64,000 bases of DNA, from positions 24,370-88,369 of the forward strand of contig NZ_JAMLFX010000001.1 in assembly GCF_023634765.1 (NCBI RefSeq). The letters are read 5' to 3'. The position numbers and the translations under genes are program-made. Below the pieces are notes generated by a model. That model had not been told where the DNA came from. It saw only the letters and a list, made by a program, of their open reading frames with translations, and searched no databases. Each line of letters opens with the position of its first letter. The stretch's first letter is position 1. The DNA is from Pseudomonas sp. AKS31. GTDB taxonomy: Bacteria; Pseudomonadota; Gammaproteobacteria; Pseudomonadales; Pseudomonadaceae. This document shows, piece after piece, positions 17,586 through 27,846 of this stretch.

Positions 17586-17761
17586 GCCCCTCACCCTAAC
17601 CCTCTCCCAGAGGGAGAGGGTTAGGGTGAGGGGCCCGGTCAAGTTACGCCGACCTGAGATACCGAGCCGAACTCAGGCCTCGAAACCACCCGAGATCGGC
17701 TCCCTTTCCCCTCTCCCACTTGGGGGCGGTCCGACGTTTCGGGAGGGCTGGGGTGAGGGGG
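17586..17761. repeat. Dispersed CCCTCACCC-type repeat with a perfect 23-bp-arm palindrome
   Basis: The left end (17586–17634) is a palindrome with 23-base perfect arms starting GCCCCTCACCCTAACCCTC around a 3-base centre. The right end (to 17761) has a second, inverted GGGCTGGGGTGAGGGG arm. Related elements lie at 27080, 54207 and 63071. They are non-coding and always intergenic here. Confidence 0.8.
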
Positions 17762-17793
17762 ATCGATCCTGAGTACACGACAATCCTTAAGCG

Positions 17794-19230
17794 TTAACCC
17801 TCATCCCCCTCATCATCATCCCCGCCATCGACCTTCATCCCCAATTCCTTGATCTTGCGCGTCAGGGTATTGCGCCCCCAACCCAGCAACACCGCCGCAT
17901 CACGCCGACGCCCGGCAGTGTGCTTCAACGCCGTCTCGATCATGATCCGCTCGAACGCTGGCACCGCGCTGTCGAGCAGGCTCGACTGGCCACGCGCCAA
18001 CGCCTGATCGGCCCACTGACGCAGTGCCTGCTCCCAGTTGGTCACCGGCGCTGAATCCTGCGGCAGGTTCAGCAGCTCCGGTGGCAGGTCGCTGATGTGC
18101 ACCTCGCGCCCGGACGCCATCACGGTGATCCAGCGGCAAGTGTTCTCCAGCTGCCGCACGTTGCCGCCCCACGGCAGGTTCTTCAGGTATTCCTCGGTCT
18201 CGCTCTTCAGCAGTTTCGGCTCGACCGCCAGTTCCTGTGCGGCGCGGCTGAGGAAGTGCTTGGCCAGGGTCGGGATGTCTTCACGGCGATCCGACAGGCG
18301 CGGGATGTGGATGCGAATCACGTTGAGGCGGTGGAACAAGTCCTCACGGAACTTGCCGGCATGCACCAGGGTTTCCAGATTCTGGTGCGTCGCGGCGATG
18401 ATGCGCACGTCGACCTTGACCGGCACATGCCCGCCCACGCGATAGAACTCGCCATCGGCCAGAACTCGCAGCAAACGGGTCTGGGTATCCGCCGGCATGT
18501 CACCGATTTCATCAAGGAACAGCGTGCCGCCGTCCGCCTGTTCAAAGCGACCGCGACGCAGATTCGCCGCGCCGGTGAACGCGCCTTTCTCATGGCCGAA
18601 CAACTCGGATTCCATCAGATCCTTGGGGATCGCCGCCATGTTCAGCGCAATGAACGGCGAGGCCGCGCGTGGGCTGTGGCGGTGCAGGGCGTGGGCGACC
18701 AGTTCTTTACCGGTGCCGGATTCGCCGTTGATCAGCACGGTGATGTTGGAGTGGCTCAGGCGGCCAATGGCGCGAAACACTTCCTGCATCGCCGGCGCTT
18801 CGCCGATGATTTCCGGGGTGCGCGTCAGTGCCGGCACGACTTCCAGGCCCTGCTGTTCTTGTGCGTGCTGATTGGCGCGCTTGACCAGCGATACCGCTTC
18901 ATCAACGTCGAACGGTTTCGGCAGGTATTCGAAAGCGCCACCCTGATACGAGGCGACAGCGCTGTCCAGATCGGAGTGAGCGGTCATGATGATGACCGGC
19001 AACCGTGGGTGTTGCTCGCGAATCCGCGCCAGCAGATCCAGACCGCTGGCACCCGGCATGCGGATGTCGGAAATGATCACGTCCGGCTGCTGACGGGCCA
19101 GGCGACTCATCACGCCATCGGCGCTGTCGAAGCTCTGGGTGGTCATGCCTTCCTGTTGCAAGGCCTTTTCCAGAACCCAACGGATAGAACGGTCGTCATC
19201 GACGATCCACACGGTTTCACTACGGCTCAT
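17794..19230 (-). CDS. ntrC: Nitrogen regulation response regulator NtrC
   Basis: 478 residues in the three expected domains. A receiver at 1–120 has the phosphoacceptor Asp in VIISDIRMPG. A sigma54-activator AAA+ domain at about 140–370 shows GESGTGKE (Walker A), the GAFTGA loop that touches sigma54, and GGTLFLDEIGDMP (Walker B). A Fis-type helix-turn-helix lies near residues 430–465 (RRRDAAVLLGWGRNTLTRKI). When phosphorylated by NtrB it activates nitrogen-assimilation promoters such as glnA nearby. Its ATG overlaps the ntrB stop by four bases (ATGA), showing translational coupling. Confidence 0.97.
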   Translation of the reverse strand: MSRSETVWIVDDDRSIRWVLEKALQQEGMTTQSFDSADGVMSRLARQQPDVIISDIRMPGASGLDLLARIREQHPRLPVIIMTAHSDLDSAVASYQGGAFEYLPKPFDVDEAVSLVKRANQHAQEQQGLEVVPALTRTPEIIGEAPAMQEVFRAIGRLSHSNITVLINGESGTGKELVAHALHRHSPRAASPFIALNMAAIPKDLMESELFGHEKGAFTGAANLRRGRFEQADGGTLFLDEIGDMPADTQTRLLRVLADGEFYRVGGHVPVKVDVRIIAATHQNLETLVHAGKFREDLFHRLNVIRIHIPRLSDRREDIPTLAKHFLSRAAQELAVEPKLLKSETEEYLKNLPWGGNVRQLENTCRWITVMASGREVHISDLPPELLNLPQDSAPVTNWEQALRQWADQALARGQSSLLDSAVPAFERIMIETALKHTAGRRRDAAVLLGWGRNTLTRKIKELGMKVDGGDDDEGDEG

Positions 19231-20312
19231 GTCGATGTGGCTCCTTGTTCCAGTGGCAGAAAGATCGAGAAGGTGGTGTGGCCTGGATGGCTGTCACACT
19301 CGATCAGGCCCTGGTGCTGGCTGATGATGTTCTGGGTAATGGCCAGGCCCAGCCCGGTACCGTCCGGGCGACCGCTGACCATGGGAAAGAAAATGGTTTC
19401 CTGTAGTTCCGCCGGGATCCCGGGGCCGTTGTCGATGATCTCGATCTTGGTCACCAGGCGATGGCGGACGTGGCCAATGGTGAACTGGCGCATGGTCCGG
19501 GTGCGCAGACTGATGCGGCCCAGGCGCAGTTCGTTCTGGCTGCTGATCGCCTGCATCGCATTGCGCACGATGTTCAGCACAGCCTGAATCATTTGCTCGC
19601 GGTCGATCAGCACGTCGGGAATGCTTGGGTCGTAGTCACGCACCAAGGTGATGCAGCCCTGGCTTTCGGCTTCGACCAGGTGGCAGACGCGTTCGAGCAC
19701 TTCATGGACGTTGCACATCGCCAGCGATGGCAGCTTGTTCGAGCCGAGCATGCGGTCGACCAGATTGCGCAGGCGGTCAGCCTCTTCAATGATCACGTTG
19801 GTGTAATCGCGCAAACTTTCTTCCGGCAGCTCGCGGGCCAGCAGTTGGGCGGCGCCACGGATGCCGCCGAGCGGATTCTTGATCTCATGGGCGAGACCGC
19901 GCACCAGCATCTTGCTGGTTTCCTGTTTGGACAGCTGCGCTTCTTCCTTGGTGATCCGCAGCAAGCGGTCACGCGGATGAACCTCCAGCAGGAGCATGGT
20001 CGCGCCGTTGCTGAGGATCGGCGTCACCGCGTAATCCACGGTCAACGTCTGGCCGGTGAGGGCGGTGAGCATCGCTTCGCGCTTGGTAAACGGATGCGCC
20101 TGCTCCACCGCCTGACGCAGGGAATTCAGCGCCTCGGTGGACTCGGTGAACAGCTCGCTGATGAACTGCCCATGGCTGCGCTGCCCACTGATAGCGAGCA
20201 GCATCTCCGCCGCCGGGTTCATGTACTCAAGGCGCAATTCGGCGTCGAGCAGAATGGTGGCGGTGGTCAGGTTGTCGAGCAGCAAACGGTGGATTGCGTC
20301 GCTAATGGTCAT
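19227..20312 (-). CDS. ntrB: Nitrogen regulation sensor histidine kinase NtrB
   Basis: 361 residues from the ATG at 20312, with GAGG upstream and the usual length for NtrB. It has a PAS domain at about 8–110, a HisKA segment with the phosphorylated His in GLAHEIKNPLGG, and an ATPase domain with N, G1 (IIDNGPGIP) and G2 (GTGLGLAI) boxes. It is cytoplasmic with no transmembrane helix; PII proteins control its kinase/phosphatase balance. The frame extends upstream to 20531 without coding features. Forms an operon with ntrC. Confidence 0.97.
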   Translation of the reverse strand: MTISDAIHRLLLDNLTTATILLDAELRLEYMNPAAEMLLAISGQRSHGQFISELFTESTEALNSLRQAVEQAHPFTKREAMLTALTGQTLTVDYAVTPILSNGATMLLLEVHPRDRLLRITKEEAQLSKQETSKMLVRGLAHEIKNPLGGIRGAAQLLARELPEESLRDYTNVIIEEADRLRNLVDRMLGSNKLPSLAMCNVHEVLERVCHLVEAESQGCITLVRDYDPSIPDVLIDREQMIQAVLNIVRNAMQAISSQNELRLGRISLRTRTMRQFTIGHVRHRLVTKIEIIDNGPGIPAELQETIFFPMVSGRPDGTGLGLAITQNIISQHQGLIECDSHPGHTTFSIFLPLEQGATST

Positions 20313-20543
20313 CGGAGCCTCTTTTGGGGGCGGAGCGTGCGCAACAAGCAAGCGTCGGTGAACGGAAAATGCAAAAACCAAACCAAGGCTCCGAAAAGAA
20401 GCGTTTAACCCGTGAAACAGACGTTTGACGCTCGTTTGCGTGGCACAGGGCCAGCTCTCACGGGTAGTTTCGAACCAAAATGGGTTGCGATATGGGTACG
20501 GTGCAGCCTGCTGCACCAATATAGTGCGCAAAGCTGAATGGCG

Positions 20544-21167
20544 TTAGAAGAAACGCAGGAAGGGATTTTTCGGCTCGGGCGGTTTGTCTTTCAAGGGACA
20601 TTCCGGGCGGACGCCGTAATCGGCGGTGGTGCAGGGTTTGACCTGGCGTTTCTGTGCGAGGGAGATGCGCAGCATGTGGAAGGGCTGGTTGGCGGTGCGT
20701 TCGACGGTACGGCCTTCGGCGTCGAGGATTTCCACTGAAAGATTGTGGCTGCCACGGTCGATGTTGCTCAGCGGGAAGACCGGGCTCAGGCCCGGTTCGC
20801 CGGTGGCTTGGCCATCCAGCAGCAGCCGGTAGCGATGACCTTTTTGCAGGCCCGGCTCGCTGGTGACGCTGACGATGATTTCGCCGGCGCTGCTGCGAAT
20901 CGTGGCATCGGGTTCGGGCACCAGGATGCGTAACATGTCGTAGTGGAACGGTGGTTGTTCCGGGGATTTTTTTGCCGTGGGAACTGGTGTGTTGGCCGTT
21001 GGGTTTGCGGACATGCGATTGCTGGTCGCGATAGGTACGCGCTTGGCGTTGCTGCGCGGCTGATCGGTAAACACGCGATTGCCTTGAGCATCGGTGTAGG
21101 TGAAGACCTCTGCCGAAGCTTGCAGCGTCATCAGTGCCGACAGGACGAACAGCCCCGCGCGGATCAT
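20544..21167 (-). CDS. DUF4124 domain protein, exported
   Basis: 207 residues. A signal peptide (MIRAGLFVLSALMTLQASA) is followed by a DUF4124 motif, VFTYTDAQGNRVFTDQP. A linker rich in Pro, Thr and Ala and a predicted beta-sandwich segment (ILVPEPDATIRSSAGEIIVS) come next. The tail is basic with many prolines. Its ATG overlaps the stop of the upstream DUF4124 gene by four bases, so the two are coupled paralogues. Both lie between glnA and ntrB, an order conserved in Pseudomonas. Periplasmic; function unknown. Confidence 0.88.
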   Translation of the reverse strand: MIRAGLFVLSALMTLQASAEVFTYTDAQGNRVFTDQPRSNAKRVPIATSNRMSANPTANTPVPTAKKSPEQPPFHYDMLRILVPEPDATIRSSAGEIIVSVTSEPGLQKGHRYRLLLDGQATGEPGLSPVFPLSNIDRGSHNLSVEILDAEGRTVERTANQPFHMLRISLAQKRQVKPCTTADYGVRPECPLKDKPPEPKNPFLRFF

Positions 21168-21676
21168 GGCTTGTGCACCCGCTGCACGCTGAGGGCTACT
21201 GGCGGACTTTGCTGGATGACCGTTTGCCCATCAATCACCTGCACCGCCAGACGATGCTCGCCGCGATCTACGTTTACCAGTTGCAGGATTGGCACGTTGC
21301 TCGGCTGGCCGTAAGGCTCATCGTCCAATACCAGCCTCAATTGATGCGGCGCTTGCAGGCGCGGCTTGATCAGCACATTGACAGTGAATGTGCCGTTGTT
21401 GGCGCGCAGGGCTTCTTCGGTCGGCAGGCCGGCGAGTTCGAGAATGTCGTAGGCATTGCGCGCAGGTTGACGGTTGTCGACATCCGCCGCAGGTGGCGCA
21501 CTTGGCGCTTGTGGCTCGACACGGTTGAGCGGCGGCAAATCCACCGGTTGCGCCTGTACGCCGCCCGGCGAGTGATCGCTGTAGACCGTGTTGCCGTTGG
21601 CATCGGTGTACTTGTAGATCTGCGCGGCGGCGGGGAGGGCGATCAGCAGCAGTATGTAGAGAAAGGTGCGACCCAT
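21164..21676 (-). CDS. DUF4124 domain protein, exported (paralogue)
   Basis: 170 residues from the ATG at 21676, chosen because a signal peptide follows directly (MGRTFLYILLLIALPAAA). The DUF4124 core is IYKYTDANGNTVYSDHSPGG; after a spacer there is a strand-rich region similar to the downstream paralogue (TFTVNVLIKPRLQAPHQLRL). Upstream in-frame ATGs at 21712 and 21760 would bury the signal peptide. Function unknown; the neighbours suggest no more than co-conservation with nitrogen-control genes. Confidence 0.85.
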   Translation of the reverse strand: MGRTFLYILLLIALPAAAQIYKYTDANGNTVYSDHSPGGVQAQPVDLPPLNRVEPQAPSAPPAADVDNRQPARNAYDILELAGLPTEEALRANNGTFTVNVLIKPRLQAPHQLRLVLDDEPYGQPSNVPILQLVNVDRGEHRLAVQVIDGQTVIQQSPPVALSVQRVHKP

Positions 21677-21785
21677 GAAATCGACCGGGATTGAAAACGA
21701 TGGGTGCAGCATAGGACAGTCGCGGCAGTTGGCCCAACTTGGCTCACATCCGGAGATCATTCAGACGCCACAAATCGCAGGCAAT

Positions 21786-21817
21786 AAAAAAGGCCTCCCG
21801 AAGGAGGCCTCTTTTTG
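21786..21817 (-). terminator. Intrinsic terminator of glnA
   Basis: AGGCCTCC and GGAGGCCT pair around a short loop. Read leftward, the stem is followed by a run of T. It lies about 30 bases past the glnA stop. Confidence 0.9.
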
Positions 21818-21845
21818 TCACGCCGCATAGCGCGGCGCTACCGGA

Positions 21846-23252
21846 TCAGCAGCTGTAGTACAGCTCATATTCCAGTGGGTGTACGAAGGTGCGAACCTTG
21901 ATTTCTTCTTCCGATTTCAGTGCGATGTAAGCGTCGATGAAGTCGTCGGAGAATACGCCGCCCTTGGTCAGGAACGCGCGGCCCTTGTCCAGCTCTTCCA
22001 GGGCTTCTTTCAGGCTGCCGCAAACTTGCGGGATCTCTTTCGCCTCTTCAGGCGGCAGGTCGTACAGGTTTTTGTCAGCAGCGTCGCCTGGGTGGATCTT
22101 GTTCTGGATACCGTCCAGACCGGCCATCAGCAGTGCTGCGAAGGCCAGGTACGGGTTGGCAGCCGGATCCGGGAAGCGTGCTTCGATACGGCGGGCTTTC
22201 GGGCTCGACACGTAAGGAATACGGATCGAAGCGGAACGGTTGCGGGCCGAGTAGGCCAGCATTACCGGCGCTTCGAAGCCTGGCACCAGACGCTTGTAGG
22301 AGTTGGTCGCCGGGTTGGTGAAGCCGTTCAGGGCCTTACCGTGTTTGATGATGCCGCCGATGAAGTACAGAGCGGTATCGGACAGGCCGGCATAGCCTTC
22401 ACCAGCGAAGGTGTTCTTGCCGTCTTTCCAGATCGACATGTGGACGTGCATGCCCGAACCGTTGTCGCCGTACAGTGGCTTCGGCATGAAGGTCGCGGTG
22501 CGGCCGTAAGCGTCAGCAACGTTGTGGACAACGTACTTCAGGGTTTGGGTTTCGTCGGCTTTCTTCACCAGGGTGTTGAACTTGACGCCGATTTCGTTCT
22601 GGCCGGCAGTTGCCACCTCGTGGTGGTGAACTTCGACGGTCAGGCCCATTTCTTCCAGTGCGTTGCACATGGAGGTACGGATTTCGTGGTCGTGGTCGAA
22701 CGGCGGAACCGGGAAGTAGCCGCCTTTGACGCCTGGACGGTGACCTTTGTTGCCACCTTCGACGTCCTGGTCGGACATCCACGAACCTTGCTCGGAGTAG
22801 ATCTTGAACATCGAGCCGGAGATGTCCGACTTGAATTTCACCGAGTCAAAGATGAAGAACTCAGGCTCTGGACCGGCGAACACGGTGTCACCGATGCCGG
22901 TGGCTTTCAGGTGTTCTTCGGCACGCTTGGCGATCGCACGTGGGTCGCGGTCGTAGCCTTGCATGCTCGAAGGTTCGATGATGTCGCACACCAGGATCAG
23001 GGTGGCGTCTTCGGTGAACGGGTCGAGAACGGCAGTTTCGTCAACCGGCATCAGGATCATGTCGGAGGCTTCGATGCCTTTCCAGCCAGCAATGGAGGAA
23101 CCGTCGAACATTTTGCCGACTTCGAAGAAGTCTTCGTCCAAAGCATCGCGAGCCGGCATGGTCACGTGGTGCTGAGTGCCTTTGGTGTCCGTGAAGCGCA
23201 GATCAATCCACTTGACGTCATGATCTTTGATGAGTTGAACCGTCTTCGACAT
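21846..23252 (-). CDS. glnA: Glutamine synthetase, type I
   Basis: 468 residues, as in GSI-beta enzymes. It makes glutamine from glutamate, ammonia and ATP as a dodecamer. Conserved parts: [26 protein letters not shown] (metal Glu), the [10 protein letters not shown] loop, the ATP-binding [17 protein letters not shown] stretch, and the adenylylation Tyr in [10 protein letters not shown], so it should be switched by GlnE. The region upstream carries a GG-N10-GC sigma54 promoter in the right orientation, consistent with NtrC control. Confidence 0.98.
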   Translation of the reverse strand: MSKTVQLIKDHDVKWIDLRFTDTKGTQHHVTMPARDALDEDFFEVGKMFDGSSIAGWKGIEASDMILMPVDETAVLDPFTEDATLILVCDIIEPSSMQGYDRDPRAIAKRAEEHLKATGIGDTVFAGPEPEFFIFDSVKFKSDISGSMFKIYSEQGSWMSDQDVEGGNKGHRPGVKGGYFPVPPFDHDHEIRTSMCNALEEMGLTVEVHHHEVATAGQNEIGVKFNTLVKKADETQTLKYVVHNVADAYGRTATFMPKPLYGDNGSGMHVHMSIWKDGKNTFAGEGYAGLSDTALYFIGGIIKHGKALNGFTNPATNSYKRLVPGFEAPVMLAYSARNRSASIRIPYVSSPKARRIEARFPDPAANPYLAFAALLMAGLDGIQNKIHPGDAADKNLYDLPPEEAKEIPQVCGSLKEALEELDKGRAFLTKGGVFSDDFIDAYIALKSEEEIKVRTFVHPLEYELYYSC

Positions 23253-23349
23253 ACTGTCCTCCGGGTGGCTTAGGGCTAGTAGTGGATGCCCTTAAAGTTG
23301 GGTGATGCCGGCGCAGATACTCTGCCAAGGCAACCTGCCTCACAAGGGA

Positions 23350-23364
23350 GCAAATTGCATGCCA
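23350..23364 (-). promoter_or_regulatory. Sigma54 (-24/-12) promoter of glnA
   Basis: Read leftward the site is TGGCATGCAATTTGC, matching TGGCACG-N4-TTGC with GG and GC exactly 10 bases apart. It lies about 100 bases before the glnA ATG. Sigma54 control by NtrC is the classical arrangement for glnA. Confidence 0.75.
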
Positions 23365-23467
23365 GTGCCCCAGCATGGGTTTTTTGCCCCAAATTCACGC
23401 TTATAAAGGTGCAAAGCACCTGAATGCAGAAAATCTCGCCCTTTAATGTAGCGTGATAAATCGAAAA

Positions 23468-23484
23468 CGACCTGTTTTGGTGCA
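23468..23484 (-). promoter_or_regulatory. Possible NtrC-binding dyad upstream of glnA
   Basis: Read leftward: TGCACC, then six bases containing AAAAC, then GGTCG, a partial match to the NtrC dyad GCACC-N5-GGTGC. It lies about 105 bases upstream of the sigma54 element, the normal enhancer distance. A further GGTGC/GCACC cluster is at 23408–23420. Tentative. Confidence 0.3.
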
Positions 23485-23532
23485 CGCAAAACCTTCTGCA
23501 CATTAACTGGTTAAACCTTGAGCAATTTCCGC

Positions 23533-23538
23533 TATAAT
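23533..23538 (+). promoter_or_regulatory. -10 box of thiI promoter
   Basis: A perfect TATAAT lies 42 bases before the thiI ATG. The -35 region 17 bases upstream (GTTAAA) is weak. Confidence 0.5.
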
Positions 23539-23580
23539 CCGCGCCCCCCTTTTTCGGCTGGCCGTTCGCGCGCTGTTTTC

Positions 23581-25035
23581 ATGAAACTAATCGTAAAAGT
23601 CTTCCCCGAGATCACCATCAAAAGCCGACCTGTCCGGACGAAGTTCATCCGCCAGTTGGCCAAGAACATCCGCACCGTGCTCCGTGACCTGGACCCGGCC
23701 GTGGTGGTGAACGGCGTGTGGGACAATCTCGAGCTGGAAACCCGCGTTACCGACCCCAAAGCCTTGAAAGAGATGGGTGAGCGCCTGACCTGCATGCCGG
23801 GCATCGCGCACTTTCTGCAGATCGACGAGTATCCGCTGGGCGACTTCGACGACATCACCGAGAAGTGCAAACAGCATTACGGCGATGCACTGGCGGGGAA
23901 GATTTTTTCGGTGCGCTGCAAGCGCGCGGGCAAACACACGTTCAGCTCGATGGACGTCGAAAAATACGTCGGCAGCAAGCTGCGCCGTGAGTGCGGTGCT
24001 GCCGGTATCGACCTGAAAGCGCCGGAAATCGAAGTCCGCATCGAAGTTCGCGACAAACGGTTGTTCGTCATCCACAGCCAGCACAACGGCATCGGCGGTT
24101 ACCCGCTCGGCGCTCTGGAGCAGACGCTGGTATTGATGTCCGGCGGCTTTGACTCGACGGTTGCGGCTTACCAGATCATTCGTCGCGGCCTGATGACGCA
24201 CTTCTGCTTCTTCAATCTGGGCGGTCGTGCCCACGAATTGGGCGTGATGGAAGTCGCGCATTTCATCTGGAAGAAGTACGGCAGCTCGCAACGCGTGCTA
24301 TTTGTCAGTGTTCCGTTCGAAGAAGTGCTGGGCGAAATTCTCGGCAAAGTCGATAACAGTCATATGGGCGTCGTATTGAAGCGTATGATGTTGCGCGCGG
24401 CTTCCAACATCGCCGATCGCCTGCACATCGAAGCGCTGGTTACCGGCGAGGCGATCTCCCAGGTGTCGAGCCAGACTCTGCCGAACCTCTCGGTGATCGA
24501 CTGCGTGACTGACAAGCTGGTCCTGCGTCCGCTGATCGTGGCGCACAAGCAGGACATCATCGACACGGCCAACGAGATCGGCACCGCCGATTTTGCCCGG
24601 CACATGCCGGAATACTGCGGGGTCATTTCGGTTAATCCGAAGACAGCCGCCAAACGCGGTCGCGTTGAGCACGAAGAGAAAGAATTCGACATGGCGGTGC
24701 TCGAGCGTGCGCTCGAAAACGCCAAACTGGTGCCGATCGATCGAGTGATCGACGAATTGGGCCAGGACGTACAGATTGAAGAAGTCAGCGAAGCACTGGC
24801 CGGCCAGATCGTGATCGACATCCGTCACCCGGATGCCGCCGAGGATGAGCCGCTGGAACTTGCTGGCGTAGAAGTACAGACGATGCCGTTCTACGCAGTG
24901 AACGCTCGTTTCAAGGAGCTGGATCCGACTCGCCAGTACCTGCTGTATTGCGACAAAGGCGTGATGAGTCGCCTGCATGCTCACCATTTGCTCAGTGAGG
25001 GGCATGCCAATGTGCGCGTTTATCGACCGAGCTAA
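23581..25035 (+). CDS. thiI: tRNA 4-thiouridine synthase ThiI
   Basis: 484 residues from the ATG at 23581. It moves sulphur onto U8 of tRNA and, in many bacteria, onto ThiS for thiamine synthesis. Domains: ferredoxin-like and THUMP in the first 165 residues, then a PP-loop ATPase with [11 protein letters not shown] near residue 185, then a C-terminal rhodanese domain. The rhodanese Cys is in [11 protein letters not shown], so this is the long gamma-proteobacterial form. Divergent from glnA. The frame upstream to 23518 is not needed. Confidence 0.96.
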   Translation: MKLIVKVFPEITIKSRPVRTKFIRQLAKNIRTVLRDLDPAVVVNGVWDNLELETRVTDPKALKEMGERLTCMPGIAHFLQIDEYPLGDFDDITEKCKQHYGDALAGKIFSVRCKRAGKHTFSSMDVEKYVGSKLRRECGAAGIDLKAPEIEVRIEVRDKRLFVIHSQHNGIGGYPLGALEQTLVLMSGGFDSTVAAYQIIRRGLMTHFCFFNLGGRAHELGVMEVAHFIWKKYGSSQRVLFVSVPFEEVLGEILGKVDNSHMGVVLKRMMLRAASNIADRLHIEALVTGEAISQVSSQTLPNLSVIDCVTDKLVLRPLIVAHKQDIIDTANEIGTADFARHMPEYCGVISVNPKTAAKRGRVEHEEKEFDMAVLERALENAKLVPIDRVIDELGQDVQIEEVSEALAGQIVIDIRHPDAAEDEPLELAGVEVQTMPFYAVNARFKELDPTRQYLLYCDKGVMSRLHAHHLLSEGHANVRVYRPS

Positions 25036-25174
25036 GTGCCCGGGGCTGTTTGCCTGTGGCCTGCGTCACCGGCCCCCCGACACCGCCGTCAAGCTGTAAC
25101 GGCCATGCCGGACACTACTGTTAATCGCTGCCAAGACTTGTCAGCAAACCGAATCCTCTGATCGAGATACACAA

Positions 25175-26995
25175 GTGATCGAAAATCTACGTAACATCGC
25201 CATCATTGCCCACGTTGACCATGGTAAGACCACCCTGGTAGACAAACTCCTGCGTCAATCCGGCACCCTGGAGCGCAACGAGCTCAACGACGAGCGCGTG
25301 ATGGACTCCAACGACCAGGAAAAAGAGCGCGGTATTACCATTCTGGCGAAAAACACCGCCATCAACTGGAACGGCTACCACATCAACATCGTGGACACCC
25401 CGGGCCACGCCGACTTCGGCGGCGAAGTTGAACGCGTAATGTCGATGGTCGACTCCGTTCTGCTGCTGGTTGACGCTCAAGACGGCCCTATGCCGCAAAC
25501 CCGTTTCGTGACCAAGAAGGCTTTCGAAGCCGGCCTGCGTCCGATCGTGGTAATCAACAAGGTTGACCGTCCAGGCGCGCGTCCGGACTGGGTTCTGGAC
25601 CAGATCTTCGACCTGTTCGACAACCTCGGTGCAACCGAAGAACAACTGGACTTCCAGGTTGTTTACGCCTCGGCCCTGAACGGCATTGCCGGTCTGGATC
25701 ACACCGCCATGGCTGAAGACATGACTCCGCTGTACCAAGCGGTCGTCGACCACGTTCCGCCTCCGGCCGTTGACCGTGACGGTCCGTTCCAGATGCAGAT
25801 CTCCGCTCTGGACTACAACAGCTTCCTGGGTGTTATCGGTGTTGGCCGTATCGCTCGTGGTCGCGTCAAGCCGAACACTCCGGTTGTCGCTATCAGCGCC
25901 GACGGCAAGCGCCGCAACGGTCGTATCCTGAAGCTGATGGGTCACCACGGTCTGCACCGCATTGACGTTGAAGAAGCAGCAGCCGGCGACATCGTCTGCA
26001 TCAGCGGCTTCGACGAGCTGTTCATCTCCGACACTCTGTGCGATATCAACACCGTCGAGGCGATGAAGCCGCTGACCGTTGACGAGCCAACCGTTTCCAT
26101 GACCTTCCAGGTAAACGACTCGCCATTCTGCGGTAAAGAAGGCAAGTTCGTGACCTCCCGTAACATCAAGGATCGTCTGGACAAAGAGCTGCTGTACAAC
26201 GTTGCACTGCGCGTTGAAGAAGGCGACTCGGCTGACAAGTTCAAGGTTTCCGGCCGTGGTGAGCTGCACCTCTCGGTACTGATCGAAACCATGCGTCGCG
26301 AAGGCTTCGAGCTGGCCCTGGGCCGTCCTGAAGTGATCATCCGTGAAGTTGACGGCGTGAAGCAGGAACCGTTCGAAAACGTAACCATCGACATCCCTGA
26401 AGAATCGCAGGGCAAGGTCATGGAAGAGATGGGTCTGCGTAAGGGCGACCTGAGCAACATGGTGCCGGATGGCAAGGGCCGTGTTCGTCTGGAATACAAC
26501 ATCCCTGCTCGCGGTCTGATCGGTTTCCGTAACCAGTTCCTGACCCTGACCAACGGTGCTGGCATCCTGACCTCGATCTTCGACCGTTACGCTCCAGTGA
26601 AGTCGGGCCACATGTCCGGTCGTCAGAACGGCGTTCTGGTTTCGGTTGAAACCGGTAAGGCACTGACCTACTCGCTGGAAACCCTGCAGGCTCGTGGCAA
26701 GCTGTTCGTAGAACACGGCCAGGAGATCTACAACGGTCAAATCGTTGGTCAGAACAGCCGCGACAACGATCTGGGTGTAAACCCAACCAAAGGCAAGAAG
26801 CTCGACAACATGCGTGCTTCGGGTAAAGACGAAACCATCGCTCTGGTACCACCTGTTCGCTTCACTCTGGAACAGGCTCTGGAATACATCCAGGAAGACG
26901 AGCTGTGCGAAGTCACGCCTAAGTCCATCCGTCTTCGCAAGAAGATCCTGGACGAAAGCGAGCGTACCCGCGCTGCCAAGAAAGCCAAGGCGTAA
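25175..26995 (+). CDS. typA: Ribosome-associated translational GTPase TypA/BipA
   Basis: 606 residues, GTG start (25175). G motifs: [12 protein letters not shown] (G1), RGITI (G2), [15 protein letters not shown] (G3), [12 protein letters not shown] (G4). EF-G-like domains II, III and V follow, and the BipA-specific C-terminus ends [20 protein letters not shown]. It assists 50S assembly at low temperature and stress-related translation. Transcribed alone, with a strong terminator after it. Confidence 0.97.
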   Translation: MIENLRNIAIIAHVDHGKTTLVDKLLRQSGTLERNELNDERVMDSNDQEKERGITILAKNTAINWNGYHINIVDTPGHADFGGEVERVMSMVDSVLLLVDAQDGPMPQTRFVTKKAFEAGLRPIVVINKVDRPGARPDWVLDQIFDLFDNLGATEEQLDFQVVYASALNGIAGLDHTAMAEDMTPLYQAVVDHVPPPAVDRDGPFQMQISALDYNSFLGVIGVGRIARGRVKPNTPVVAISADGKRRNGRILKLMGHHGLHRIDVEEAAAGDIVCISGFDELFISDTLCDINTVEAMKPLTVDEPTVSMTFQVNDSPFCGKEGKFVTSRNIKDRLDKELLYNVALRVEEGDSADKFKVSGRGELHLSVLIETMRREGFELALGRPEVIIREVDGVKQEPFENVTIDIPEESQGKVMEEMGLRKGDLSNMVPDGKGRVRLEYNIPARGLIGFRNQFLTLTNGAGILTSIFDRYAPVKSGHMSGRQNGVLVSVETGKALTYSLETLQARGKLFVEHGQEIYNGQIVGQNSRDNDLGVNPTKGKKLDNMRASGKDETIALVPPVRFTLEQALEYIQEDELCEVTPKSIRLRKKILDESERTRAAKKAKA

Positions 26996-27008
26996 TCTAG
27001 CCCTGGAA

Positions 27009-27047
27009 TAAAAAACGCCCCCGGTCGCGAGACCGGGGGCGTTTTTG
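27009..27047 (+). terminator. Intrinsic terminator of typA
   Basis: A long GC stem (AAAAACGCCCCCGGTC paired with GACCGGGGGCGTTTTT) starts 14 bases after the typA stop and ends in a T-run. Confidence 0.93.
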
Positions 27048-27079
27048 TTTGTCTGGGGGAAGTGTGTTGAAGCTGAAAA

Positions 27080-27290
27080 GCCCCTCACCCTAGCCCTCTC
27101 CCAGAGGGAGAGGGAACTGATCGGGGGATGCTCAGGAAATGCATCGACCTGAGTGAATTCTGCCGAATCCAGAATCGATTTGGCGGGCTGTCCCGAATCC
27201 ATAATCGACTGGGTGTTTCAGGTCGATGTATGGCGCCATACACCTCGGTCGGCTCCCTCTCCCTCCGGGAGAGGGCTGGGGGTGAGGGTT
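27080..27290. repeat. Dispersed CCCTCACCC-type repeat element (about 210 bp)
   Basis: The ends are inverted: CCCCTCACCCTAGCCCTCTC on the left and GAGAGGGCTGGGGGTGAGGG on the right. The core holds CCGAATCC-type half repeats and a TTTCAGGTCGATGTA segment. The element at 63071–63250 has the same order. With the typA terminator it fills the 300 bases between typA and the leftward YkgJ-like gene. Confidence 0.8.
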
Positions 27291-27295
27291 GGCTT

Positions 27296-27733
27296 TTAGA
27301 ACTTCTCGATCGCGCGGAAATTCTGCACGCGCTCAACTTCCTTCGGCTTATAAGCGCAATACCCAGGACGCGGACCGATCTTCGGGTGATTGCGGCAGGT
27401 GTCCGGACGCTTGTCATAAATGGTGCACAGGCGGCTCTTACGATCCAGGTAGTAGCAATCGTTGTTGCTCATGCGCTGCAGGGTGAAAATCCCCGACTTC
27501 TGATTGAAGCGCTCGACCAGGCCTTCCTTCTGCAAACGCTTGGCGATGTTCTTTGGCGGGTCGCCCAGTTCGAACTCGTCGACCACGCCGATGCGCACCA
27601 GATCCTTGATCTTCACTTCGACCGGCAGCGTGCAGCAGCTGGACATGCAAGAGCCGCACATCGGGGCCGAATATTTCGCCCACGTATCGAGACGATCGAT
27701 CTCGGCGGCGGCAATCAGGTTGGGCTTCATCAT
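27296..27733 (-). CDS. YkgJ family cysteine-cluster protein
   Basis: 145 residues, cytoplasmic, with eight cysteines. They are arranged C-x2-C-x3-CC near residues 26–33 (MCGSCMSSCC), then NNDCYYLD, RLCTIYDKRPDTCR and GYCAY, matching the YkgJ/UPF0153 zinc- or iron-binding pattern. Function unknown; a metal site or methyltransferase partner has been proposed for the family. Either of two adjacent ATGs (27733 or 27730) may be used. Divergent from glgP. Confidence 0.9.
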   Translation of the reverse strand: MMKPNLIAAAEIDRLDTWAKYSAPMCGSCMSSCCTLPVEVKIKDLVRIGVVDEFELGDPPKNIAKRLQKEGLVERFNQKSGIFTLQRMSNNDCYYLDRKSRLCTIYDKRPDTCRNHPKIGPRPGYCAYKPKEVERVQNFRAIEKF

Positions 27734-27846
27734 CGGGAGTTACCAGGCGTGTGTGCATCAGGGCGCGCGATCATACCGGGACTGGTGGATTTTTGAACAA
27801 CCTTTCGCCAGATTTTTTCTCGATGCAGGCACTTTGCCGGAAAATT

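Noticed and set aside
25187..27202. A 671-codon leftward open frame across typA
   Set aside because: Runs through the typA terminator and a repeat element and is antisense to typA.
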